From positions 1-33,010 of the forward strand of contig CADCSY010000015.1 in the NCBI GenBank assembly GCA_902805555.1: DNA of 33,010 nucleotides, read 5' to 3'. The stretch is from an uncultured Acidimicrobiales bacterium. Lineage in GTDB: Bacteria > Actinomycetota > Acidimicrobiia > Acidimicrobiales > CADCSY01. The translations under genes and the position numbers were made by a program. Under the pieces are notes generated by a model that made no database searches, was not told where the DNA came from, and saw only the letters and a program-made list of their open reading frames with translations. Positions 1 through 8,323 of this stretch are shown here, piece by piece (position 1 is the first letter of the stretch; every line of letters starts with the position of its first letter).

Positions 1-950
1 CGAGGGACGGCGAGGCGACGCTCGTCGTCCCTCGCCTCGAGGCGCCGCGGGTGGAGCACCACGCAGAGGTGTTCACCCTGCGCCCGTGGGAGGAGACCGA
101 GAGCCCGGTGGGCATCGTCGCCGGCCTCACCCCCCGCACGGGTGTCGCCGGCATCGGGGACCGCACCTGGGCGCAGTTCCTCGTCGACCTCCAGGCCGAG
201 CTGCCGGCGGTCACGTGGCGCAAGGCGTCGACGGTCACCTCGCCGCTGCGCTCGGTCAAGGACGCAGCCGAGGTCGAGGCCCTGCGACGGGCCGGCGCCG
301 CTGCCGACCGGGTGGCCGCCCAGCTCCACGGCGGAGCGATCCCGCTCGTCGGGCGGACCGAGGCCGAGGTCTCCGCAGACCTCGGTCGTCGCCTCCTGGC
401 CGAGGGCCACCACAAGGTCAACTTCGCCATCGTGGCCGCGGGCCCGAACGCCGCCAGCCCCCACCACGAGCCCGGCGAGCGGGTCATCGAGGCGGGCCAG
501 GTGGTCCTGTGCGACTTCGGGGGCACCACACCGGAGGGCTACTGCTCCGACATCACCCGCTGCGTCCACACCGGCCCCGTCCCGGCGGAGGTGGCCGAGG
601 CCTACGACCTCCTCCAGGACGCGCAGGCGCTGGCGGTCGCCGCTGCCACGGTGGGGACGCCCTGCGAGGAGGTCGACGGCGCCGCCCGGCGCCGCATCAC
701 CGAGGGAGGGCACGGCCCCGACTTCATCCACCGGACCGGCCACGGCATCGGCCTCGAGGCCCACGAGGACCCGTACCTCGTCCTCGGCAACCGCGAGCCG
801 CTGGTGGCGGGCCACGCCTTCTCGATCGAGCCGGGCATCTACCTGGACGGCCGATGGGGCCTGCGGCTCGAGGACATCGTCGTGGCCACCGGCGCCGGCC
901 CGGACCCGCTGAACCTGGCCGACCACGACCTCGTGGTGGTGGAGGCGTGA
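1..950 (+). CDS. M24 family metallopeptidase (Xaa-Pro aminopeptidase/dipeptidase-like), 5' end outside window
   Basis: Probable cytosolic proline-specific peptidase of the pita-bread fold (PepP/PepQ-like), removing N-terminal residues ahead of proline. The frame is open from base 3, and residues before the first in-window GTG (51) read as ordinary protein (LVVPRLEAPRVE), so the true start lies left of the window. The first part is the tail of a creatinase-type N-terminal domain; the M24 domain follows. All five expected metal ligands are visible: Asp in CDFGG, Asp in SDITR, His in RTGHGIG, Glu in IEPGIYL and Glu in RLEDI. The gene ends in TGA at 948-950, 65 bp before an SDR gene on the same strand. 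The family is secure; aminopeptidase versus dipeptidase versus creatinase-like substrate cannot be decided. Confidence 0.88.
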   Translation, partial: RDGEATLVVPRLEAPRVEHHAEVFTLRPWEETESPVGIVAGLTPRTGVAGIGDRTWAQFLVDLQAELPAVTWRKASTVTSPLRSVKDAAEVEALRRAGAAADRVAAQLHGGAIPLVGRTEAEVSADLGRRLLAEGHHKVNFAIVAAGPNAASPHHEPGERVIEAGQVVLCDFGGTTPEGYCSDITRCVHTGPVPAEVAEAYDLLQDAQALAVAAATVGTPCEEVDGAARRRITEGGHGPDFIHRTGHGIGLEAHEDPYLVLGNREPLVAGHAFSIEPGIYLDGRWGLRLEDIVVATGAGPDPLNLADHDLVVVEA

Positions 951-1015
951 GCAGCCGGGGCCGGAGCTCGGCCGCACCCGTGCCGGTCGGCGCCTGCCGG
1001 ACATTGGGCTGAGTC

Positions 1016-1747
1016 GTGGACCTGGGGGTCGAGGGGCGCGTGGCGGTCGTCGCCGCCTCTTCGAAGGGGCTGGGGCGGGCCACGGCCGAGGCGCTGGCGG
1101 CCGACGGTGCCCTCGTGCTGCTGAACGGCCGTGACGAGGCCGCCCTCGACGACGCGGTGGCCGGCATCACCGCCGCCGGGGGCACCGCTGCCGGCGTGCT
1201 GGCCGACATCACCGACCCGTCGGTCCCGGCGGAGCTCGTCGACGACGCCGTCGCCCGGTGGGGCCGCATCGACATCGTCGTCGGCAACGCCGGTGGGCCG
1301 CCCCCGGCGAGGGCGCTCGACGTCGACGACGACGCGCTCCTCGCCGCCGTGAACGCCAACCTCCTGTCGTCGGTGCGCCTGGCGCGAGCCGCCGTGCCCC
1401 ACCTCCGCGCTGCTGGCTGGGGGCGGATCTGCTTCATCACGTCGGTGTCGGTGCGCCAGCCGATCCCAGGCCTCTCCCTCTCCAACACTGCGCGAGCCGG
1501 GCTCTGGGCGTGGGCGAAGACGGCGGCGCAGGACCTGGCGGCCGACGGCATCACCGTCAACCTGGCCTGCCCCGGCCCGCACGCCACCGCTCGGATGACA
1601 TCCCTCGGCGCAGGTGCGGGCGCCGGCCCTCTCGGGGACCCCGCCGACTTCGGCAAGGTCGTCGCCTTCCTGTGCTCCGAGCCGGCGGCCTTCGTCAGCG
1701 GCACTGCGATCGGCGTCGACGGGGCGAGCGTCTCGGGGCTCCTCTAG
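1016..1747 (+). CDS. SDR-family protein with non-classical active site (BKR-like)
   Basis: A 243-residue Rossmann-fold protein of short-chain dehydrogenase/reductase length, GTG start. A cofactor motif AASSKGLGRA lies near residues 11-20, and NAGG near residue 90 matches the structural NAG motif. The classical S-x12-Y-x3-K tetrad is altered: after the Ser of FITSVS, the Tyr position holds Ser and the Lys position holds Arg (LSLSNTARAG). This signature belongs, as I remember it, to a 3-oxoacyl-ACP-reductase-like subgroup lacking the standard tetrad, so the reaction is uncertain. It follows the M24 peptidase by 65 bp on the same strand; no clear Shine-Dalgarno or leaderless -10 sits before the GTG. 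Confidence 0.85.
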   Translation: MDLGVEGRVAVVAASSKGLGRATAEALAADGALVLLNGRDEAALDDAVAGITAAGGTAAGVLADITDPSVPAELVDDAVARWGRIDIVVGNAGGPPPARALDVDDDALLAAVNANLLSSVRLARAAVPHLRAAGWGRICFITSVSVRQPIPGLSLSNTARAGLWAWAKTAAQDLAADGITVNLACPGPHATARMTSLGAGAGAGPLGDPADFGKVVAFLCSEPAAFVSGTAIGVDGASVSGLL

Positions 1748-1898
1748 CCGTTCCCCGCCGAGGTGCCGGTCCCGTGCGCGGCCGGCCCGTGCACGCACGA
1801 ATGCGAGCGGCGGTGCGTGATCGCGCCGGTCCGCCTCGAGCCACCGGGCCGGGGCTCGGCTTGTCGGGTGCGACTGCTGTGGGCCATGACCACGCCGG

Positions 1899-1904
1899 TA
1901 CCTT
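1899..1904 (+). promoter_or_regulatory. Leaderless -10 hexamer TACCTT
   Basis: TACCTT ends 6 bases before the GTG at 1911. This spacing puts the transcription start at or next to the start codon. No Shine-Dalgarno is present, and the same arrangement recurs at many genes of the window. Confidence 0.5.
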
Positions 1905-1910
1905 CGGTTC

Positions 1911-2777
1911 GTGATCCGGCTGGACATCGCCACGGTGCTCCTCCAGTGGGCCACCGGTGGGCTGCTGTTCCTGTGGGTCACGACCAGGCGGCGGGAGGTC
2001 GGCATCGGCTACGGCTGGCTGCTCCGGGCCACCTTCGCGGTGCTGGCGGCGCTGGCGCTCGTCACCGGGCGGGCGCTCGAGCCGGTGCCGGTGCGGGAGG
2101 TGGCGTCCCTCGGCGTCGTGCTCGCCGCCACCGTGGCCCTGGCCGCCTCGATCGTGCGCCGCCGGGCCGGGGTGGCGGGTGAGCGGGCCGAGGAGGCCCG
2201 CAAGGCGGCGCGGGTGGCGGCCATGACCGGCGCCCCCACCTCCCCGAAGCCTCCGGCTGCACCGCCGGCGCCGGCCCCGCCCGAGTTCCCCCCCGTCCTC
2301 GACCTGGTCGCGCCGGTCATCGGGGCGGTGGGCCTGGTGGCCGCCGCACTCGACGCCGGTGGGGGGCCGGCGCTCGCCGTCCTGCGAACCCTCACCGGGG
2401 CAGCGTTCCTCGGGGCGGTGACCGACGCCATGCTCCTCGGTCACTGGTACCTGGTGCAGCCGGGCATGGCCCGCAAGCCGCTGCTCGAGCTCGTGCGCTG
2501 GTTGACGCTGATCTGGCCCGTCGAGGTGCTCGCCCTGCTCCTGCCGACGGGGATGCTCTCGGTCCTGTCCGGGTCCATCGCCGACGGGTACAACGGCCTG
2601 CTCGGCTGGTTCTGGGTGGCGTGCGCGCTGGCCACGATCGTCCTGTGCGCCGTGACCCGGGCTGCGCTGAAGGAGCGCTACTACTCGGCGGTGATGGCAG
2701 CCACCGGCTTCTTGTACCTGGCCATCCTCACCGCCTTCGGGACCGACCTGGTGGCCCGGGCCGTGCTCGCCGCCTGA
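1911..2777 (+). CDS. Hypothetical polytopic membrane protein
   Basis: I do not recognise a named family. The 288 residues contain about eight hydrophobic segments (roughly residues 5-25, 33-52, 63-82, 128-148, 155-185, 192-220, 228-248, 255-288). Helices 3 and 4 are separated by a charged stretch and a Pro/Ala-rich linker (around residues 108-125). A conspicuous GHWYLVQPGM motif follows helix 5. The GTG at 1911 is chosen because a -10-like TACCTT ends 6 bases upstream. It converges with the ATPase gene (7-bp gap). The earlier stretch 1748-1910 holds nothing I can identify. Confidence 0.7.
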   Translation: MIRLDIATVLLQWATGGLLFLWVTTRRREVGIGYGWLLRATFAVLAALALVTGRALEPVPVREVASLGVVLAATVALAASIVRRRAGVAGERAEEARKAARVAAMTGAPTSPKPPAAPPAPAPPEFPPVLDLVAPVIGAVGLVAAALDAGGGPALAVLRTLTGAAFLGAVTDAMLLGHWYLVQPGMARKPLLELVRWLTLIWPVEVLALLLPTGMLSVLSGSIADGYNGLLGWFWVACALATIVLCAVTRAALKERYYSAVMAATGFLYLAILTAFGTDLVARAVLAA

Positions 2778-2784
2778 GCTGCGC

Positions 2785-3897
2785 TCAGACCGGGAAGCGG
2801 CGGCGGATCCAGTCGGCCAGCAGGGGGTCGACGACGACCAGGCGCCCGTCCCGCCGCACGAGGTAGCCGCTGCCGACGAGCGCCTCGACGGCAGCTCGGG
2901 CGGTGCCCGGCGCGAGGTCGACGACGTCGGCGGCGGTGCCGTAGATGCTGCCGCCGGAGGCCACGGCCCGCAGCGTCTTCTGGTGGCCGGAGGGCATGAG
3001 GGCGAAGAGCCGCTCGGACCCGCTGTCGACGTTCGACCGCACGTCCGCCAACGCCTCCTCCCACGTCCGGTCGTCGGCAACCGCTTCCTCGGGGGTCAGG
3101 CGCCACACGGCGTCCGCCAGCTGCATGGCCCGCTGCGGGTGACCCTCGGCGAAGGCGGCGAGACGGCTGGTCACGTCCCCCGTGCCCCGCCCCGTCCTGG
3201 CGAAGCCGTCCTCGACAGCGGCGACGACGGCTTCGGTGGACAGCGGTCCCAGCTCGAGGAGGTCGGCCTGGGCGAAGAACGGCTCGGCCTGGTCCGTGAA
3301 CAAGGTGCGCATCGTCGAGGGCTGCGACCCGGCGAAGACGATCCCGAGCGCCTGGTAGTGGTGCTGGAGCTCGGTGCGCAGCAGCCCGGTCGCGCCCCTG
3401 ACGCCGGCCACGCCCGCGAACTCGTCGAACACGACGACGAGGTCCCGCCGCTCGGCGGTGCGGACGAGCACCTGGAGGAGGTTGCGCACGGTGAGGACCG
3501 GGTCGGGGCGAGACCTGCCGCCCTTCGCCAGCTCGACGCCGACCACGCCGAGGTGCAGCGACAGCGTCCCCGCCACCGAGTCGAGCGTGCGCCGCACCGG
3601 CCCCTTCACCGCCGACAGGCCACGGTCGACGGCGGCGGCCAGGTCGGCCATGGAGCTGAGCTCGTAGAGGTCGATCCACACCGTGTCGGGACCGACGCCC
3701 TCCAGATCGGCGGTGACCCGCTTCAGCAGGCTGGTCTTCCCGTACCGGCGGGGTCCCAGGAGGGCGGTGAGCCGCCGGTCGACGAGCCGCTCGGCGAGGT
3801 CCCGCCGGAGCTCGTCACGGCCCGTGACCTGCTCGGGAGCGAGCGGACCCTGGTACGGGAAGGGGCTGCGCTCGACCACGCCATCAAGATACTCCAT
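2785..3897 (-). CDS. P-loop ATPase, archaeal-ATPase/STAND-like, with C-terminal winged helix
   Basis: About 370 residues. After a short lead (MEYLDGVVERSPFPYQGPL) comes Walker A GPRRYGKTS, then a Walker B strand LVVVFDEFAG, a sensor-like VFAGSQPSTM, and a C-terminal region resembling a winged helix (STEAVV... and a final GSGYLVRRDGRLVVVDPLLADWI). This matches the AAA/archaeal-ATPase group seen in actinobacteria; partner and process are unknown. The ATG at 3897 is preferred because a GATGCT hexamer ends 7 bases before it; an in-frame ATG at 3909 would add four residues (MLGS). It lies just downstream of metH on the same strand, with a palindrome between them. Confidence 0.75.
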   Translation of the reverse strand: MEYLDGVVERSPFPYQGPLAPEQVTGRDELRRDLAERLVDRRLTALLGPRRYGKTSLLKRVTADLEGVGPDTVWIDLYELSSMADLAAAVDRGLSAVKGPVRRTLDSVAGTLSLHLGVVGVELAKGGRSRPDPVLTVRNLLQVLVRTAERRDLVVVFDEFAGVAGVRGATGLLRTELQHHYQALGIVFAGSQPSTMRTLFTDQAEPFFAQADLLELGPLSTEAVVAAVEDGFARTGRGTGDVTSRLAAFAEGHPQRAMQLADAVWRLTPEEAVADDRTWEEALADVRSNVDSGSERLFALMPSGHQKTLRAVASGGSIYGTAADVVDLAPGTARAAVEALVGSGYLVRRDGRLVVVDPLLADWIRRRFPV

Positions 3898-3901
3898 CGA
3901 A

Positions 3902-3920
3902 CCGAGCATCTGATGCTCGG
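3902..3920. promoter_or_regulatory. Perfect 19-bp palindrome (9-bp arms), candidate operator or terminator
   Basis: CCGAGCATC-t-GATGCTCGG is a perfect inverted repeat between the metH stop (3932) and the ATPase start (3897). On the minus strand its right arm contains GATGCT, positioned like a leaderless -10 for the ATPase, so a bound protein would block it. As RNA it could fold into a 7-bp stem with a 5-base loop and help end metH transcripts, but no T-tract follows. Confidence 0.5.
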
Positions 3921-3931
3921 CTGCGTGGACC

Positions 3932-6900
3932 TCAGCGAGCGACGAAGTACTTCGCCTTCGGGTGGTGGAGGATGATCGCCGAGGTGGTCTGCTCCGGTTG
4001 GAACTGGTAGCCGGTCTCCTCCGAGACCTCGAGGCCGATCCGGTCGCCGCCGAGGAGCTCCCACACCTTCACGTTGTCCTCGAGGTCGGGGCACGCCGGG
4101 TAGCCCCAGGAGTAGCGGCCGCCCCGGTACTGCTGACGGAACAGGCCGGCCAGGGCGGGGGCGTCCTCGTCGGCGAAGCCCCACTCCTCCCTGATCCGGC
4201 GGTGCCACAGCTCGGCCAGCGCCTCCGCCATCTCGACGCCGAGCCCGTGGAGCAGCAGGTAGTCGCCGTAGCGGTCGCCGGCGAACAGCTCGGCCGCCCG
4301 CTCGGAGACGTCGGCCCCCATCGTGACGATGTGGAAGGCCACGTGGTCCTCGTCGCCGGACGCGACCGGCCGCACGAAGTCGGCGATGCAGAGGAACGGC
4401 GCCTCCCGCTGGCGGGGGAAGGAGAACCGCAGCCACTCGCTCGTGCGGCTCTCGTCCTTCCAGATGACCACGTCGTCGCCCTCGGCGTTGGCGGCGAAGT
4501 AGCCGTACACCACCTGGGGCACGAGGATCCCGGTGGCGGTCGCCTCGGCCAGCTGCGTCCGGAAGATCGGCCGGATGCGGGACTTGAAGTCGGCGTCCGA
4601 CTCGCCCTTCTCGGGCCGGTACCCCCACTGGTTCCGGAACAGGGCGGTCTCGTTCACGTACCCGGCGATCTGGTCGAGGGCCACGCCCCTGACGACCCGG
4701 GACCCGACGAAGGGGGGCACGAAGAGCGGGTTCTCGGCTGTCACCTCGGGGGAGCGGGGCGGCACGACCACGTCGGGCACCTCCCGCTCGCTGCGGCGCG
4801 GCGGCAGGTCCCTCCCGCCGGCCTCCCGGCCGAACGCCTCGTCGACGTCCCCCGACCGCTTCAGCTCGACGAGCCGGTCGAGGGTGTGGAGGCCCTCGAA
4901 GGCGTCCTTGCCGTAGAACACCTTCCCCTCGTAGACGCCCCGCAGGTCGCGCTCGACGTAGGTGCGGGTGAGGGCGGCGCCGCCGAGCAGCACCGGGATC
5001 TGGGCGAGGCCCCGGGTGTTCAGCTCCTGCAGGTTCTCCCGCATGATCAGCGTGCTCTTGACGAGCAGGCCGCTCATGCCGATGGCGTCGGCGTCGACCT
5101 CGAGCGCCTTGGCGACCATGTCGGCGATGCTCACCTTGATGCCGAGGTTGAACACCTCGTAGCCGTTGTTGGTGAGGATGATGTCGACGAGGTTCTTGCC
5201 GATGTCGTGCACGTCGCCCTTGACCGTGGCCAGCACGACCCGGCCCTTCCCGCCCTGGTCGGCCTTCTCCATGTGCGGCTCGAGCTGGGCGACGGCCGCC
5301 TTCATCGTCTCGGCCGACTGGAGCACGAACGGCAGCTGCATCTGGCCGGAGCCGAACAGGTCGCCGACCACCTTCATGCCAGGAAGGAGCATGTCGTTGA
5401 CGATGTCGAGCGGCGCGTTCCCCTCGGCCATCGCCCGCTCGAGGTCGGGCTCGAGGCCGTCCCTGTCGCCGTCGATGATGCGGGCCTTCAACACGTCGTC
5501 GATGGCCCAGCCGCTGCGGTCCTCCTTGGCCACGGCGCCCGAGGTGACCCCCTCGAACAGCGAGAGCAGCTCCTGCAGCGGGTCGTAGCCGTCACGTCGC
5601 CGGTCGTAGATGAGGTCGAGGCACACCTCCTTCGCCCGCTCGTCGATCCGGCTGAGCGGGAGGATGCGGGCTGCGTGGACGATGGCGGCGTCGAGCCCGG
5701 CCTCCTGGCACTCGTGCAGGTACACCGAGTTGAGGACGTGTCGGGCCGCGGGGGTGAGGCCGAAGCTGACGTTCGAGAGGCCGAGGATGGTCGACACCCC
5801 GGGCAGGTGCTCCTTGATGAGGCGGATGCCCTCGAGCGTCTCGATGCCGTCGCGGCGGCTCTCCTCCATGCCCGTCGAGAGGGGGAGCGCGAGCGGGTCG
5901 AAGAGCAGGTCGCTCGGATCCAGCCCGTACCGGTCGACAGCGAGGTCGTGGATGGCCTTCGCCGCCCGCAGCTTCCAGTCGGCGGTGCGGGCCTGGCCCT
6001 CGGTGTCGATGCACGTGCACACGACCGCGGCCCCGTACTCCCGGGCGAGGGAGAGGAAGCGGTCGAGCCTGGTGCCGGGGGCGTCGCCGTCCTCGAGGTT
6101 GACCGAGTTGAGGATCGGCTTGCCGCCGATCCACTGGAGGCCGACCTCGATCACCTCTGGCTCGGTGGAGTCGAGCATGATCGGCAGGCTCGACTGGGTG
6201 GCGAAGCGGGACATGACCTCGTCCATGTCCGACGAGCCGTCCTCGCCGGTGTAGTCGACGCACACGTCGAGGACGTGGGCCCCCTCCTTCACCTGCTCCT
6301 TGGCCATGGCGACGGTCGTGTCCCAGTCGTCGGCCAGCATCGCGTCCCGGAACTTCTTCGAGCCGTTGGCGTTCGTGCGCTCGCCGACCATGAGCACGCT
6401 GAGGTCCTGGGCGAAGGGGACCGAGGTGTAGATCGAGGCGGCTGCAGGCTCGAGCGTCGGGTTCCGGGAGGCGGGGGTGAGCCCACCGACACGGTCCACG
6501 ACGGCTGCGAGGTGCTCGGGCGTGGTGCCGCAGCAGCCACCGACGACCGAGACACCGAGCTCGGTGACGAAGCGGTGGTGGTGCTCGGCCAGCTGGTCGG
6601 GCGTGAGGTCGTAGTGCATCTTCCCCTCGACGACCGACGGGAGGCCGGCGTTGGGGAGGCAGCTGATCGGCACGGCGCTGTGGCGCGAGAGGTGCCGCAG
6701 GTGCTCGTCCATCTCTGACGGGCCGGTGGCGCAGTTGATGCCGACCACGTCCGGCCGCACGGCGGCGAGGGACGTGAGGGCGGCGCCGATCTCCGTGCCG
6801 GGCAGCATCCGGCCGGTGAGCTCGATCGTGACCTGGACCTGGATCGGGACCTCCCGCCCGGCCGCCCTCATGGCCCGCCGGCAGCCGATCATCGCCGCCT

Positions 6901-7399
6901 TCGCGCCGAGGAGGTCGAACACCGTCTCGACCAGGAACAGGTCGACCCCGCCGGCCAGCAGCCCCGCCGCCTGCTCCTCGTAGGCGTCGCGCAGGGCGGC
7001 GAAGCGGATGTTGCCGAGCGACGGGAACTTGGTTCCGGGACCGATCGAGCCTGCGACCCAACGGGGCTTGTCGGGCGTGGAGAAGTCGGCGGTCACCGCC
7101 CGGGCGAGGCGGGCCGCCCGCTCGTTCAGCTCGAAGGCCCGCTCGGCGATCCCGTACTCGCCGAGGGTGTACGACAGCGACCCGAACGTCGCCGTCTCGA
7201 CGGCGTCACAGCCGACGTCGAGGAACGCTGCGTGCATCGACGTGATGAGGTCGGGGCGGGTGTCCACGAGGATCTCGTTGCACCCCTCGAGCTGGGCACC
7301 GCCGAAGTCGGCGGGCCCGAGGTCCTGGGCCTGGACGTAGGTGCCGAAGGCACCGTCGAAGATGACCACCCGCTCGCGGGCGGCGGCGAGGTAGTCCAT
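3932..7399 (-). CDS. metH: Cobalamin-dependent methionine synthase (5-methyltetrahydrofolate-homocysteine methyltransferase)
   Basis: Transfers the methyl group of 5-methyltetrahydrofolate to homocysteine via methylcobalamin; cytosolic. The 1155 residues hold all four modules. The homocysteine/zinc barrel (about 1-305) has zinc ligands C223 (GINCATGP) and C289/C290 (GGCCGTTP). The pterin-binding barrel spans about 330-600 (VGERTNANGS near 338). The cobalamin cap and Rossmann domain span about 640-860, with the cobalt-ligating H731 in GDVHDIGKN. The C-terminal reactivation domain spans about 890-1155 and ends VWELLGG...FHPEAKYF-like (here HPKAKYF). Length is slightly under E. coli MetH. The start ATG at 7399 is supported by TAGCCT ending 6 bases upstream. 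It is divergent from the adenosyltransferase gene. Confidence 0.97.
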   Translation of the reverse strand: MDYLAAARERVVIFDGAFGTYVQAQDLGPADFGGAQLEGCNEILVDTRPDLITSMHAAFLDVGCDAVETATFGSLSYTLGEYGIAERAFELNERAARLARAVTADFSTPDKPRWVAGSIGPGTKFPSLGNIRFAALRDAYEEQAAGLLAGGVDLFLVETVFDLLGAKAAMIGCRRAMRAAGREVPIQVQVTIELTGRMLPGTEIGAALTSLAAVRPDVVGINCATGPSEMDEHLRHLSRHSAVPISCLPNAGLPSVVEGKMHYDLTPDQLAEHHHRFVTELGVSVVGGCCGTTPEHLAAVVDRVGGLTPASRNPTLEPAAASIYTSVPFAQDLSVLMVGERTNANGSKKFRDAMLADDWDTTVAMAKEQVKEGAHVLDVCVDYTGEDGSSDMDEVMSRFATQSSLPIMLDSTEPEVIEVGLQWIGGKPILNSVNLEDGDAPGTRLDRFLSLAREYGAAVVCTCIDTEGQARTADWKLRAAKAIHDLAVDRYGLDPSDLLFDPLALPLSTGMEESRRDGIETLEGIRLIKEHLPGVSTILGLSNVSFGLTPAARHVLNSVYLHECQEAGLDAAIVHAARILPLSRIDERAKEVCLDLIYDRRRDGYDPLQELLSLFEGVTSGAVAKEDRSGWAIDDVLKARIIDGDRDGLEPDLERAMAEGNAPLDIVNDMLLPGMKVVGDLFGSGQMQLPFVLQSAETMKAAVAQLEPHMEKADQGGKGRVVLATVKGDVHDIGKNLVDIILTNNGYEVFNLGIKVSIADMVAKALEVDADAIGMSGLLVKSTLIMRENLQELNTRGLAQIPVLLGGAALTRTYVERDLRGVYEGKVFYGKDAFEGLHTLDRLVELKRSGDVDEAFGREAGGRDLPPRRSEREVPDVVVPPRSPEVTAENPLFVPPFVGSRVVRGVALDQIAGYVNETALFRNQWGYRPEKGESDADFKSRIRPIFRTQLAEATATGILVPQVVYGYFAANAEGDDVVIWKDESRTSEWLRFSFPRQREAPFLCIADFVRPVASGDEDHVAFHIVTMGADVSERAAELFAGDRYGDYLLLHGLGVEMAEALAELWHRRIREEWGFADEDAPALAGLFRQQYRGGRYSWGYPACPDLEDNVKVWELLGGDRIGLEVSEETGYQFQPEQTTSAIILHHPKAKYFVAR

Positions 7400-7405
7400 G
7401 GGACG

Positions 7406-7411
7406 AGGCTA
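7406..7411 (-). promoter_or_regulatory. Leaderless -10 hexamer TAGCCT of metH
   Basis: On the minus strand TAGCCT ends 6 bases before the metH ATG (7399). This implies an mRNA beginning at the start codon and leaves no room for a leader riboswitch. Confidence 0.55.
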
Positions 7412-7614
7412 CCGACGGCCCTCGGGCGCGGGCCCATCGGTTCCGGGGGCGGCTCGGACGCCTCCTCTGCGGAACCCCGTCCAGGGCTCGGGATCCAGCC
7501 CCCCGGGACCGGCGATCCGGAGGCGGGACAGGCTGCTCCCGGTCGCTCGGCGGCCGTCTGCGGTGGGTGTCCCTGCCCGGGGCCTGCGCAGGCCGACCGG
7601 GGTGGGGGTGTCGG

Positions 7615-7620
7615 TAGGGT
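7615..7620 (+). promoter_or_regulatory. Leaderless -10 hexamer TAGGGT of the cobalamin adenosyltransferase gene
   Basis: TAGGGT ends 8 bases before the ATG at 7629. The divergent 229-bp region 7400-7628 between metH and this gene shows no recognisable B12-box. Confidence 0.5.
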
Positions 7621-7628
7621 GCTCGGGG

Positions 7629-8291
7629 ATGCGGGTGTGGACGGGCAAGGGAGACGACGGCACCACCGGCCTGCTGTACGGCGGGCGGGTGCGCAAGGAC
7701 GACCCGGCGCCGGAGGCGTACGGGGCGGTCGACGAGGCGCAGGCGGCCCTCGGCGTCGCCCGGGCCGACGCCGTTCCCGGTTCGGAGCTCGACGAGGTGC
7801 TCGTCCACGTCGAGCGCGACCTCTACGTGTGCATGGCCGAGCTGGCCACCGCCCCCGGCAAGCGGGACAGGCTCGAGGCCGGGCGCTCGCTCGTCACCCC
7901 GGAGATGGTGTCTGCCGTCGAGGAGCGCACCATCTCGCTCTCGGAGCGCTTCGAGATGCCGTCGGACTTCGTGCTCCCCGGGGAGACCCGCACCTCGGCG
8001 CTGCTCGAGGTCGCTCGCACGGTCGTGCGCCGGGCCGAGCGAGCGTCGGTGGCGGTGGCGGACGAGGCTTCCTCTGTGCTGCCGTACCTCAACCGCCTCT
8101 CCAGCCTCCTCTGGGCCCTGGCCCGATGGCAGGAGGGCGAGCACCACCGCCTGGCCAAGGACGAGCCGGTCTCCCTGGACCCTGCCGGCGTCGCTGCACC
8201 GACCGCCGATCCCGTGCCTGCCCCGCCATCCGCCGACGACGCAGCCCGGGTCGCCGGGTCGCCCGGCATCGGAACCGCCCCACCCGCCTGA
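7629..8291 (+). CDS. pduO: PduO-type ATP:cob(I)alamin adenosyltransferase
   Basis: Makes adenosylcobalamin from cob(I)alamin and ATP, the cofactor of methylmalonyl-CoA mutase (large-subunit gene at 27720). It has 220 residues. The N-terminal ATP-binding signature WTGKGDDGTTGLLYGGR covers residues 4-20; the family helices follow with AYGAVDEAQAALG, RTSALLEVARTVVRRAER and YLNRLSSLLWALAR. The last ~40 residues are a Pro/Ala-rich tail beyond the catalytic domain. The ATG at 7629 is chosen over upstream in-frame codons because the signature begins at residue 4 and a -10 lies 8 bases upstream. The aminopeptidase gene follows after 32 bp and may share the transcript. Confidence 0.93.
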   Translation: MRVWTGKGDDGTTGLLYGGRVRKDDPAPEAYGAVDEAQAALGVARADAVPGSELDEVLVHVERDLYVCMAELATAPGKRDRLEAGRSLVTPEMVSAVEERTISLSERFEMPSDFVLPGETRTSALLEVARTVVRRAERASVAVADEASSVLPYLNRLSSLLWALARWQEGEHHRLAKDEPVSLDPAGVAAPTADPVPAPPSADDAARVAGSPGIGTAPPA

Positions 8292-8323
8292 CGACCGTTC
8301 CCCGACCGCATCAGGAGCCCCCA

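Noticed and set aside
3962..6718. A 918-codon open frame on the + strand opposite metH
   Set aside because: High GC keeps several frames open. The minus strand encodes full-length MetH with every motif, while the + translation is low-complexity and Val/Glu/Gly/Leu-rich without motifs.
7400..7628. Cobalamin riboswitch between metH and the adenosyltransferase gene
   Set aside because: I looked on both strands for the B12-box and the conserved GCCACTG-type elements and found none. Both genes also appear leaderless.
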